The notes under the pieces are model-generated. The model saw only the letters and a list, made by a program, of their open reading frames with translations. It searched no databases and was not told the DNA's origin. From Flavobacterium sp. BFFFF1 (GTDB lineage: Bacteria; Bacteroidota; Bacteroidia; Flavobacteriales; Flavobacteriaceae), in assembly GCF_002256285.1 (NCBI RefSeq), contig NZ_NKJE01000002.1, forward strand, positions 55,567-119,566: a stretch of 64,000 nt of DNA, in the 5' to 3' direction. Made by a program: the position numbers and the translations under genes. Shown here piece after piece: positions 50,868-58,469 of the stretch. How positions within the stretch are numbered: the stretch's first letter is position 1; the number at the start of each line of letters is the position of its first letter.

Positions 50868-50962
50868 TAAACCGATATTTGTGTGTAAATTTGCAGGCTT
50901 TTTAGCGCGTTGTAAATATAGTAAAATCAGACTGCAAAGTATCAATTTTTGCAGGTACCGCG

Positions 50963-51072
50963 TGAGGGATGGAAGCGGAAATCCTTTTTTGTTTGTCACC
51001 CTGAGCGCAGTCGAGGGGCTTTTTCCAAACAAAAAGGATTGCAGCGGACAGCCCGACCCGAAGGGACACGCC
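50963..51072 (+). repeat. Dispersed hairpin element, copy C
   Basis: Left end GAGGGATGGAAGCGGAAATCC and right end AGGATTGCAGCGGACAGC. Inner arms AATCCTTTTTTGTTTG and CAAACAAAAAGGATT pair perfectly apart from one T. The loop carries GTCACCCTGAGCGCAGTCGA, a word seen in many bacterial repeats. It lies 12 bases before the MtaB start and is in an open frame with it. Confidence 0.7.
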
Positions 51073-51083
51073 AAAAATATCAT

Positions 51084-52445
51084 ATGGAAAAGAAAAAAGT
51101 TGCTTTTTATACTTTAGGCTGTAAACTGAATTTTTCAGAGACGTCGACCATTGCCCGTAACTTTCAGGAAGAAGGTTTCGAGCGCGTGGATTTTGAGGAA
51201 GTGGCCGATATTTATGTGATCAATACCTGCTCGGTCACGGAAAATGCGGACAAGCAGTTCAAGCAATATGTGAAGAAAGCCATGAAACTGAACGACAAAG
51301 CGTTTGTCGCGGCGGTGGGTTGTTATGCGCAATTGAAGCCTGAAGAATTGGCCGCGGTCGATGGTGTGGATCTCGTTTTGGGCGCGACTGAAAAGTTTAA
51401 GATCACCGATTACATCAACGATTTGTCCAAGAATGACATGGGCGAAGTGCATTCGTGCGAAATTGCTGAAGCCGATTTTTACGTGGGCAGTTACTCCATC
51501 GGTGACCGTACCCGTGCATTCCTAAAAGTACAGGATGGCTGTGATTATAAATGTACGTATTGTACGATTCCGCTGGCGCGTGGCATTTCGCGCAGCGATG
51601 CGTTGGAAAATGTCCTCAAAAACGCGAAAGAGATTTCGGAACAGAATATAAAGGAAATTGTATTGACCGGTGTCAATATCGGCGATTACGGCAAAGGTGA
51701 ATTTGGGAATAAAAAGCACGAGCATACTTTTCTGGAACTCGTGCAGGCTTTGGATCAAGTGGAAGGCATTGAAAGGTTGCGTATTTCGTCTATTGAACCG
51801 AATCTACTCAAAAACGAAACGATCGAATTTGTGTCCAAAAGCCGCACTTTTGTGCCGCATTTTCACATTCCGCTGCAATCCGGAAGCAACGATATTCTCA
51901 AGAAAATGAAGCGCCGTTATTTGCGTGAGGTGTATACGGAGCGGGTGGATAAGATCCGTGAAGTGATGCCGCATGCGTGCATTGGCGTCGATGTGATTGT
52001 CGGTTTTCCCGGAGAAACAGACGAACATTTCCTGGAGACCTACCATTTCTTAAATGACCTCGATATTTCCTATTTGCACGTCTTTACCTATTCCGAAAGG
52101 GACAATACGGAAGCCGCTTTGATGGAAGGCGTCGTTCCTGCAAATGTGCGTGCGAAAAGGAGTAAAATGCTTCGCGGATTGTCAGTAAAAAAACGCCGTG
52201 CTTTTTATGAAAGTCAGCTTGGGACTTCAAGAACGGTTTTATTCGAAAGTGAAAACAAGGAGGGCTACATCCATGGCTTTACTGAAAATTATGTTAAGGT
52301 GAAAACGCCGTGGAATCCGGAATTGGTGAATACTTTACACGACATTACTTTGACGAAAATTGATGAGGATGGCAGTGTGAGGATGGCGTTTTCCGAGTCA
52401 AAAGCCGAAATTCAAAAGTCAAAAGCGCAGCAGCAAATTTTTTAA
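51084..52445 (+). CDS. mtaB: tRNA N6-threonylcarbamoyladenosine methylthiotransferase MtaB
   Basis: 453 residues from the ATG at 51084. An upstream open frame runs through the dispersed element and is ignored. MTTase domain (C13 and two further Cys for one Fe-S cluster) and radical-SAM CxxxCxxC in GCDYKCTYCTIP, then a TRAM-like C-terminus (EGYIHGFTENYVKVKTPW). Adds methylthio to ct6A/t6A37 of tRNA. The last 15-16 residues (ESKAEIQKSKAQQQIF) come from an inverted 7-bp satellite and look like a recent extension. Confidence 0.93.
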   Translation: MEKKKVAFYTLGCKLNFSETSTIARNFQEEGFERVDFEEVADIYVINTCSVTENADKQFKQYVKKAMKLNDKAFVAAVGCYAQLKPEELAAVDGVDLVLGATEKFKITDYINDLSKNDMGEVHSCEIAEADFYVGSYSIGDRTRAFLKVQDGCDYKCTYCTIPLARGISRSDALENVLKNAKEISEQNIKEIVLTGVNIGDYGKGEFGNKKHEHTFLELVQALDQVEGIERLRISSIEPNLLKNETIEFVSKSRTFVPHFHIPLQSGSNDILKKMKRRYLREVYTERVDKIREVMPHACIGVDVIVGFPGETDEHFLETYHFLNDLDISYLHVFTYSERDNTEAALMEGVVPANVRAKRSKMLRGLSVKKRRAFYESQLGTSRTVLFESENKEGYIHGFTENYVKVKTPWNPELVNTLHDITLTKIDEDGSVRMAFSESKAEIQKSKAQQQIF

Positions 52446-52558
52446 AGCATGTCAGGTGTTTCGACTTTCGGCTTTTGACTTTCGACTTTCGACTTTTGAC
52501 TTTTGACTTTCGACTTTTGACTTTCGACTTTCGACCTTCGACTTTCGACCTTTGACTA
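52396..52558. repeat. Heptanucleotide satellite with inverted copy in the mtaB 3' end
   Basis: From 52461, about 14 exact 7-bp steps of consensus T[CT]GACTT. The last ones reach the stop of the next gene. In the mtaB end, AGTCAAA AGCCGAA ATTCAAA AGTCAAA repeats the same unit inverted. Arms AGTCAAAAGCCGAAA (52396-52410) and TTTCGGCTTTTGACT (52466-52480) are perfectly complementary over 15 bp. A small 4-unit copy is at 57766-57793. Confidence 0.85.
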
Positions 52559-52897
52559 ATACTTATAATGAAACCTGATCTTCGTAATCCGGAAAACATT
52601 CACACCATATTGCTCAATAAATTCAAAGGTATTCCTTCCGGGTTGTTTGAAGTCGACAATAATTTCAGCTGAAATTTCGTAATACATTCTTTCACCTTCC
52701 ATCATCAATCGTGCACCGTTGTTTCGGTAAGCTGAACGTATTAACGTGAATTCTGAAAGGTTCCAGGTGGTTGTGTCGGCATTTAGGTGTCCGTCGTCGG
52801 TGTAGAGGCCTTCGGTAATTTCGGTTTCGCAGCCGTAATATTTGCTGATGCTTTCAAAAAAAGCAATGACGTTAAGGCGATTCTCTTCCGATATCAT
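52556..52897 (-). CDS. Protein of unknown function (113 aa)
   Basis: 113 residues with no signal or membrane segment. An N-terminal helix (EENRLNVIAFFESISKYYGC) is followed by strands with TTTWNLSEFTLIRSAYRNNGARLMM. A small alpha/beta protein; I do not recognise the family. It is the last of three closely spaced genes (pirin-GNAT-this) on the minus strand. Its TAG stop is made by the final heptanucleotide unit. Confidence 0.65.
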   Translation of the reverse strand: MISEENRLNVIAFFESISKYYGCETEITEGLYTDDGHLNADTTTWNLSEFTLIRSAYRNNGARLMMEGERMYYEISAEIIVDFKQPGRNTFEFIEQYGVNVFRITKIRFHYKY

Positions 52898-52908
52898 CTG
52901 CTGAAATA

Positions 52909-53193
52909 TTAAATTTTAATTCCCGGCGGAAGCAATTCCTTGTAAATCGGGTTCTTCCGGAAAAACGCCGCGATCTTCGGTAAAATAGGTACCACTTTGA
53001 ATTTACGTTCTGCGGCATTTTCCAAAATTGCCTTTAAAAATTCGTTGATGAATTCCTCATGATCGTAATTGTCCGGTGCAATAATCTTAGTCAGGAAAAT
53101 CTTTTTTTCCTGAAATGAGTACTCTACAGAAATCAGCTTTCCGTCATCAGAAGCCTCAAACTGCCTTAAAAAAGTATTGTCCTTGATTTCCAT
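52909..53193 (-). CDS. Small GNAT-type N-acetyltransferase
   Basis: 94 residues, the size of the compact GNAT family. FLRQFEASDDGKLISVEYSFQEKKIFLTKIIAP is the first beta region. ENAAERKFKVVPILPKIAAFFRKNP carries the acetyl-CoA-binding helix region of the short family. Substrate unknown. Confidence 0.8.
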   Translation of the reverse strand: MEIKDNTFLRQFEASDDGKLISVEYSFQEKKIFLTKIIAPDNYDHEEFINEFLKAILENAAERKFKVVPILPKIAAFFRKNPIYKELLPPGIKI

Positions 53194-53205
53194 GATGCTT
53201 TAAAT

Positions 53206-53922
53206 TTATGACATTGGTACTTCAACCAATAATATTTTTGATTCCGAGTTTGTCTTTATTTTGAAATGAGCAGTTTGTGTAATGCCGGCAGCATCGCGTT
53301 TGTGAAGCTTTTGGCCATCAATTTCGATTTCGCCTTCAATGAGGAACGCATAAACACCGTGGTTTTGATGGTGTAGTTCGTAGTTGAATTCCTGACCGGC
53401 TTCAAAAATGCCAAGGCTAAACCAGGTTTGCTGATACACCCAAAGCGATCCTTCACTTTGCTTGTCGTGGGGGCTAACCACCGTCAATAATCTATTTTTG
53501 TTGTCTTCCAGCGCGAACGATTTTTGGTCGTAACGCGGAGCAACATTCTCTTTTTCAGTAAAAACCCAAAGCTGCAAGGTCTTCGCAATTTCCGTGGTAC
53601 TGGCATTCATTTCAGAATGAAGTACTCCGCTTCCTGCGCTCATCACCTGTACTTCGCCAAATCCGATGACGCCCTCATTTCCCATGCTGTCCTTGTGTTT
53701 CAGGCCACCTTCCAGCGGAATGGTGATGATTTCCATATTGTCATGCGGATGCGTTCCAAAACCGACGCCGGGCGCGATAGTGTCGTCGTTCAATACGCGC
53801 AGCATTCCAAATTGCGTGTTGTCCGCATTGAAATAGTTCCCAAAAGAGAACGAAAAATTCGCTTTCAGCCAACCGTGGTCGGCCGTTCCTCTCTGGTCTG
53901 CGGGAAATATTGTGAGTGCCAT
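53206..53922 (-). CDS. Pirin family protein
   Basis: 238 residues. Bicupin: the N-terminal cupin has metal-binding GVGFGTHPHDNMEIITIPLEG (H..H.H/E) and the second cupin is degenerate, as in pirins. Cytosolic, possibly quercetinase-like or a redox sensor. The start is 12 bases upstream of where the downstream GNAT begins in the operon. Confidence 0.9.
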   Translation of the reverse strand: MALTIFPADQRGTADHGWLKANFSFSFGNYFNADNTQFGMLRVLNDDTIAPGVGFGTHPHDNMEIITIPLEGGLKHKDSMGNEGVIGFGEVQVMSAGSGVLHSEMNASTTEIAKTLQLWVFTEKENVAPRYDQKSFALEDNKNRLLTVVSPHDKQSEGSLWVYQQTWFSLGIFEAGQEFNYELHHQNHGVYAFLIEGEIEIDGQKLHKRDAAGITQTAHFKIKTNSESKILLVEVPMS

Positions 53923-54038
53923 AAATAGATTGGTAAAATAAAGTTGAAAGAAAACTGTTTAAGATTAAAAACAATTAATTTTATTGCAAATTTCGTGAGA
54001 AATACCTGAATTTGCTATTATAAAAGCGTTAAAACATT

Positions 54039-54698
54039 TTGATGAGCAAAATACCCGTCTATTTTATGCCCGGATTGGCTGCCAGTCCATCGATATTTGA
54101 ACGGATTTCACTTCCCGAAGACGCGTTTGAAATGATATTGCTGGAATGGGAAATTCCGCTTGAGAACGAAACCCTGAAGGATTATGCCAAAAGGATTGCT
54201 GAAAAAGTAACCCGTAAAGACCCGGTTTTAATTGGGGTTTCTTTTGGGGGTATATTGGTACAGGAAATGGCGGCGTTTCTTGATGCAAAAAAAGTAATCA
54301 TCATTTCCAGTGTGAAATGCAACACCGAATTCCCGCGCCGTTTTAAGGTGGCCAAAGCGACCAAAGCATATAAATTAATTCCGATGGATTTATTAATTAA
54401 TGTAGAAAAGCTTGCTAAATTTTCTTTTGGAAGCCGGGTCAACCAACGGTTGAAATTGTATGAAAAATTCCTGTCTGTTCGCGATAAACGTTATTTGGAA
54501 TGGGCAGTAGAAAATGTGATTTTATGGGACAGGTGCGAGCCGGATGGTCGGGTAATACACATCCATGGTGATGCTGATGACGTTTTTCCGATAAAATACA
54601 TTACGGACCCAATAGTCGTAAAAGGCGGAACGCACATTATGATTCTAAACAAATTTCGTTGGTTGAATGAGAATCTTCCGAAAATTATCAATGATTAG
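54039..54698 (+). CDS. Alpha/beta hydrolase
   Basis: 219 residues with no signal. Nucleophile elbow GVSFGG (Ser at about residue 69) in PVLIGVSFGGILVQEM, a catalytic Asp/His pair near VIHIHGDADDVFPIKY (Asp) and KGGTHIMILN (His). Substrate unknown. Convergent-free stretch; it is followed 50 bases later by the lytic transglycosylase. Confidence 0.85.
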   Translation: MMSKIPVYFMPGLAASPSIFERISLPEDAFEMILLEWEIPLENETLKDYAKRIAEKVTRKDPVLIGVSFGGILVQEMAAFLDAKKVIIISSVKCNTEFPRRFKVAKATKAYKLIPMDLLINVEKLAKFSFGSRVNQRLKLYEKFLSVRDKRYLEWAVENVILWDRCEPDGRVIHIHGDADDVFPIKYITDPIVVKGGTHIMILNKFRWLNENLPKIIND

Positions 54699-54747
54699 CG
54701 CCTTAGAGCAAACAGTTTTTCGTAGGTTTACAAATAAGACAAATATT

Positions 54748-55641
54748 ATGAAGAAGAGTCACAAAATAGTTATGTTTGCTGCGCTGATCGCGACCAGCGG
54801 CATTTTTATATATGGAATTCCAAAGGAGAAGATTGACATACAAACCCACAAGGGCACGGCACAGTACATTCCGGCCGATGTCGATTTTTCGGGAGAAAGG
54901 ACACCGCTGAATATTACTGACGTGAGGGAACGTTTTGAACGTGAACTATTGGTAAACGCAAACCTCGATGCCACCACTTTATTGATTATTAAAAGAGCAA
55001 ACCGCGCTTTTCCGGTGATTGAACCAATACTGAATAAGTATGGTGTGCCCGATGACTTTAAGTACCTCGCTGTCATTGAGAGCGGTCTCGTGAATGCGGT
55101 TTCTCCTGCCGGTGCGCGTGGCGTTTGGCAGTTTATGCCTGAAACGGCAAAGGAACGCGGTATGGAAGTGAACGAGATCGTGGATGAACGGTATCACCTG
55201 GAGAAATCCACGGAAGCGGCCTGCAAATATTTGTTAGATGCCAAAAATAAGTTCGGATCATGGACTTTGGCAGCGGCATCTTATAATGGCGGGATGACAG
55301 GTGTAAACAAGCAAATCGAATTGCAAAAAGTATCCAATTATTATGATTTGCTGTTAAATGACGAAACGTCAAGGTATGTGTTCAGGATACTGGCTTTAAA
55401 GGAAATTATGAAGAATCCCGAAATGTACGGCTTTACCATCGCGCCGCAGGATCTTTACAGCAACATTCCGACACGAAAACTCGAAGTAGATACGACCATT
55501 ACAGATCTTGCCGCATTTGCGTTGGAACAGGGGATCAATTACAAAATCCTTAAAATCCACAACCCGTGGCTGCGCGACAGGAAGTTGCTCAACGCCGCAA
55601 AAAAGAAATACATAATTGAAATCCCGACTACCGGTTATTAA
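54748..55641 (+). CDS. Lytic transglycosylase (SLT family)
   Basis: 297 residues from the ATG at 54748, which starts a signal/anchor (KSHKIVMFAALIATSGIFIYG). A longer frame from 54667 overlaps the hydrolase and lacks one. The SLT core has catalytic Glu in LAVIESGLVNAVSPAGARG (about residue 115), the WQFMP signature and ASYNGG. Cleaves peptidoglycan glycan chains in the periplasm. It lacks obvious LysM repeats, but the C-terminal NYKILKIHNPWLRDR could be a weak one. TauE-like gene follows 4 bases later. Confidence 0.93.
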   Translation: MKKSHKIVMFAALIATSGIFIYGIPKEKIDIQTHKGTAQYIPADVDFSGERTPLNITDVRERFERELLVNANLDATTLLIIKRANRAFPVIEPILNKYGVPDDFKYLAVIESGLVNAVSPAGARGVWQFMPETAKERGMEVNEIVDERYHLEKSTEAACKYLLDAKNKFGSWTLAAASYNGGMTGVNKQIELQKVSNYYDLLLNDETSRYVFRILALKEIMKNPEMYGFTIAPQDLYSNIPTRKLEVDTTITDLAAFALEQGINYKILKIHNPWLRDRKLLNAAKKKYIIEIPTTGY

Positions 55642-55644
55642 ATC

Positions 55645-56019
55645 ATGAAAAAGATGAGTGTAGGTATTATTCTGATTTTAGTTTGCATCGGCCTGGTGGC
55701 CGGGATGCTCAGCGGGCTTATCGGTATTGGGGGCGGAATCATTATTGTTCCCATGTTGCTGATAATAGGCCTCACTCAGCAACAGGCGCAGGGAACAAGT
55801 CTTGCGGTGATGCTTCCCCCAATTGCTTTTTTAGCCGTAATCAACTACCACAAAGCAGGGCAGATCGAATGGAAATATGCGATCATTATTTCGCTCTGCT
55901 TTATCATCGGGAGTTATTTTGGAAGTAAAGTAGCCATCAATATTGATCAAAAGACTTTGAAAAAGGTATTTGGTGTAGTATTACTCGTTGTCGCCGGGAA
56001 AATGTTGTTTGGAAAATGA
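55645..56019 (+). CDS. Short TauE/SafE (TSUP) membrane protein
   Basis: 124 residues, about half the usual TauE/SafE length of near 250. Four helices including the family start GMLSGLIGIGGGIIIVPML and GTSLAVMLPPIAF. The protein could be a half-size transporter that dimerises, a known form in some bacteria. Transport of sulfur-containing anions is the family role; substrate not determined. It ends on the base before the stop of the convergent gene. Confidence 0.85.
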   Translation: MKKMSVGIILILVCIGLVAGMLSGLIGIGGGIIIVPMLLIIGLTQQQAQGTSLAVMLPPIAFLAVINYHKAGQIEWKYAIIISLCFIIGSYFGSKVAINIDQKTLKKVFGVVLLVVAGKMLFGK

Positions 56020-56718
56020 TTAATGTGTGGCCAGCGTTTCTTTACGGCTGTCCGATTTAAGAAGCAGGTCAGAAAGGCTCTCGTTATAAATGTCGTAATT
56101 AACCTTAATGGCCTCCTTTATCGGGGTTTTCTTAGGCGTCTGTGCCGGGGCTCCCTTTTTTATTGAGACTACCTTTAGATTTTCATCGAGGTAATACGAG
56201 GTCAGGAAACCGATAGCATATTTAAGTGTTGCGACAACCGACTCGTCTTTTTTGTAATTCTCATTCGCATAGCACACTTCGATATTGCTGTTGAATTGCG
56301 AAGCCAGGCTTTTCGCCGCTTGTTTCCTGTCCCAAAACACCACGACTATTTTTAAGTCCTTGTAGTACTTTCGGGCTAGTTTGTTTAAAGCGGGAATTTC
56401 ACCTTTATTCAGTACACACCAGGAGGAATAGGTTTGTAACAGAATGGGCTTTTTGATGGTGCTGAGCTTCAGCTTTCCACCGCTTATTTTTTTTAAGGTA
56501 TAGTCCTCAAATTTGGTACCAACCAATTGGTTGTTGACCAGCGTATCAAATAGAAATTGTCCGTGCTCAACGTCGCCTTTTTCATAAGCCCTGTTGCTTA
56601 AAGCATTGTATCTCTTGATATTTTGCTTCACAGCGACAGTAAAAGTCTTTTCGGGCTCCTGCGCAAACGCATAGCCGGAAATAAAGATTATTGTCATAAA
56701 AAGCAAAGTATTTTTCAT
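56020..56718 (-). CDS. Secreted thioredoxin-like protein without CxxC
   Basis: 232 residues from the ATG at 56718, which gives a signal peptide (LFMTIIFISGYAFAQ). The redox-like domain (about 75-190) has the thioredoxin order: KKPILLQTYSSWCVLNKGEIPALNKLA, where the usual CxxC is replaced by a single Cys, then LKIVVVFWDRK. Likely an extracytoplasmic thioredoxin-fold protein that is not a disulfide oxidase. Family and role unknown. Confidence 0.7.
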   Translation of the reverse strand: MKNTLLFMTIIFISGYAFAQEPEKTFTVAVKQNIKRYNALSNRAYEKGDVEHGQFLFDTLVNNQLVGTKFEDYTLKKISGGKLKLSTIKKPILLQTYSSWCVLNKGEIPALNKLARKYYKDLKIVVVFWDRKQAAKSLASQFNSNIEVCYANENYKKDESVVATLKYAIGFLTSYYLDENLKVVSIKKGAPAQTPKKTPIKEAIKVNYDIYNESLSDLLLKSDSRKETLATH

Positions 56719-56811
56719 TTCAATAGTTAATCTTTTAAGATTTACCATTCAAAAGTATTAAAAAATATTTACCGACAACAATTTTATGGTAAAAATACGC
56801 ATTTCACCTAT

Positions 56812-56839
56812 AAAAAAAGCCGTTCATCGAGAACGGCTT
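56812..56839 (-). terminator. Terminator after the TPR-like gene
   Basis: Minus strand AAGCCGTTC and GAACGGCTT with a 5-base loop, followed by a T run. Confidence 0.8.
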
Positions 56840-56862
56840 GCTATAATGTTGATAATGAATGG

Positions 56863-57378
56863 CTAAATTCGCTTCAATTGTTCTTTCATCATTTTGAGCT
56901 GGTCCTTCAGCAATCCCTGCTTGTCGAGCTTCTTTGCCTCGTTCATTAAGTTTGTTGCTTCAAGTTTTCTCCTTCTGCTCATGGCTACACCGGCAAGATT
57001 CAGTTTTGCAATCGCAAGGTCTGTATCCATTGACAATCCCAGTTCGATCGCTTTTTTGAAGTGCTTCTCGGCCTGCAATAAATTCGTTTGCGAAACCATC
57101 AACCCATGCAGGTACTCGTAATAACCCTGTTGTTTCCTGACCAATGCTGTCTGTGGATTCCGGATCTTGGAAAGCCACTGCTGTGCTCCCGGAAAATCCT
57201 GTTTCCTTAATTTCAGGAACGCGAGCAGGATAAATTCGTTCTTATAATATAGGAAGATAAAAATGAGGGATAAAAGAAGCAGGAAAATCCCGTTTCCGAT
57301 TTCACCTTCAATAAATTGCCAAACTCCTGTGCCAATGATAGCGGCAGCAAGAATCAATTTTATATTTTTGTTGTACAT
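56863..57378 (-). CDS. Membrane-anchored TPR-like protein
   Basis: 171 residues. Two membrane segments near the N-terminus (ILAAAIIGTGVWQFIEG and GIFLLLLSLIFIFLYY, about 8-45) lead to helical repeats (HFKKAIELGLSMDTDLAIAKLNLAGVAMSRRRK) typical of TPR/Sel1-like scaffolds. Partners unknown. Divergent from rpmH. Confidence 0.8.
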   Translation of the reverse strand: MYNKNIKLILAAAIIGTGVWQFIEGEIGNGIFLLLLSLIFIFLYYKNEFILLAFLKLRKQDFPGAQQWLSKIRNPQTALVRKQQGYYEYLHGLMVSQTNLLQAEKHFKKAIELGLSMDTDLAIAKLNLAGVAMSRRRKLEATNLMNEAKKLDKQGLLKDQLKMMKEQLKRI

Positions 57379-57439
57379 CTTAGGTTTTTTAAGGCTGCAA
57401 AGATAGTAAAATCAATTAAAAATATTTTTTCAAAACCAC

Positions 57440-57469
57440 TTGCCAGAAAAAAAAGAGTTTGTATATTTG
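57440..57469 (+). promoter_or_regulatory. Consensus promoter of rpmH
   Basis: TTG (57440-57442), 19 bases, TATATTTG (57462-57469). Exact fit to the Bacteroidota pattern. Leader about 55 bases. Confidence 0.75.
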
Positions 57470-57530
57470 CACTCGGTTTTGCAATAAGCCTACCTAAAGA
57501 GAATAAATAAGATTTTAAAGATATCAAGCA

Positions 57531-57692
57531 ATGAGCAAAAGAACGTTTCAACCATCGAAAAGAAAAAGAAGAAATAAGCACGGATTTATGGACAGAATGG
57601 CTTCTGCAAATGGAAGAAAAGTGCTTGCTCGTCGTAGGGCCAAAGGAAGACATAAACTGACTGTTTCCAGCGAACCAAGACACAAAAAATAA
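57531..57692 (+). CDS. rpmH: 50S ribosomal protein L34
   Basis: 53 residues. It reads [19 protein letters not shown] then [20 protein letters not shown], the invariant L34 core, and has an 8-residue acidic/basic tail (VSSEPRHKK). rpmH usually lies beside rnpA, but no rnpA follows here: a terminator comes directly after. A strong promoter precedes it, so it is a monocistron. Confidence 0.97.
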
Positions 57693-57712
57693 TGTTTGAC
57701 AAAAACATCATC

Positions 57713-57745
57713 AAGGCGTTACTTCAATTAGTATCGCCTTTTTTT
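57713..57745 (+). terminator. Terminator after rpmH
   Basis: AAGGCGTTACT and AGTATCGCCTT with a 6-base loop and one G-T pair, then T's. Confidence 0.75.
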
Positions 57746-57765
57746 ATACCTTGTCATTACGTTTT

Positions 57766-57793
57766 AGTCGAAAGTGAAAAGTCGAAATGCGAA
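57766..57793 (+). repeat. Small heptanucleotide array
   Basis: Four 7-bp units AGTCGAA, AGTGAAA, AGTCGAA, ATGCGAA: the inverse of the satellite unit at 52461-52558. It adjoins the dispersed hairpin copy B. Confidence 0.6.
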
Positions 57794-57811
57794 AGACCTC
57801 GCAGGCTTTTG

Positions 57812-57902
57812 ATCAGGAGCATTTTCCTGCTGTCCGCTGTATCTTTTATTTTTTAAAGAAAAAAATAAAAGGATGCCGCTTCCATCAGGGCTAAGCGCTC
57901 CG
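57812..57902 (-). repeat. Dispersed hairpin element, copy B
   Basis: Minus orientation with the same ends as copies A and C: TTAGCCCTGATGGAAGCGGC and AGATACAGCGGACAGC. The inner inverted repeat is the A/T-rich ATCCTTTTATTTTT and AAAAATAAAAGAT, with a short loop. It fills most of the 251-base gap between rpmH and the lipoprotein gene. Confidence 0.7.
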
Positions 57903-57943
57903 TTAAATATGGAACTTTTAAACCTTTAATCCGCTGTTCTGAA

Positions 57944-58444
57944 ATGAAACAGAAATTATTTTTCCTGACGCTTTTGCTCCTGTCGGTGTTGGCCACTTCC
58001 TGCAATTCATGGCAGGTCATGCCCCGGGAGTACCGCCATGTGAAAATAAAGTCGGAACGTGAAAAAGCTTATGTCGTTAACAAGGACAGTCTTAAAAAGC
58101 AATACAAAATCCTGCGCAAATCCGAGATTTTTGAACTGACAGACGACGCCACGACGCCGTTAAAAATAACGCTGGCCCAGCCCTCCATCGGTAGGCTTGG
58201 CCCCAGTTGCGGTACCGGGGCGGTCACCGCGCTGTTTGTAACGCTGGGACAACTGCCCATTCATATGGAGGACGGTGAAGTTTTCAGTTTTGAAGAGAAT
58301 CGCGACGGTAAGATTACAACGCGGGAATTCCGTATCGAACTGCGACAAACCATGTGGTTCTGGAACATGTTTCTCTTTGACCAAAACAGGAACAAGAAAT
58401 TAGCCAGGGGCCTTCGGGGACACTATTACGCACAACAACAATAA
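57944..58444 (+). CDS. Lipoprotein of unknown function
   Basis: 166 residues. Lipoprotein signal ends LATSC-NSW (Cys at about residue 20). The mature part has a central segment GPSCGTGAVTALFVTLGQLPIH, semi-hydrophobic, and a C-terminal basic/aromatic region (QTMWFWNMFLFDQNRNKK) that could associate with membrane. No known domain. 26 bases before carB on the same strand. Confidence 0.7.
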   Translation: MKQKLFFLTLLLLSVLATSCNSWQVMPREYRHVKIKSEREKAYVVNKDSLKKQYKILRKSEIFELTDDATTPLKITLAQPSIGRLGPSCGTGAVTALFVTLGQLPIHMEDGEVFSFEENRDGKITTREFRIELRQTMWFWNMFLFDQNRNKKLARGLRGHYYAQQQ

Positions 58445-58469
58445 CCAACTATAATTGAACTAACTACAC

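Noticed and set aside
50963..51072. Start of mtaB upstream through the dispersed element (open from 50949)
   Set aside because: The MtaB family start with the conserved first Cys motif begins at 51084; the upstream residues come from the repeat.
52345..52599. Open frame of 84 codons rich in KSKVKSR repeats
   Set aside because: It is the translation of the 7-bp satellite in a frame free of stops, not a protein gene.
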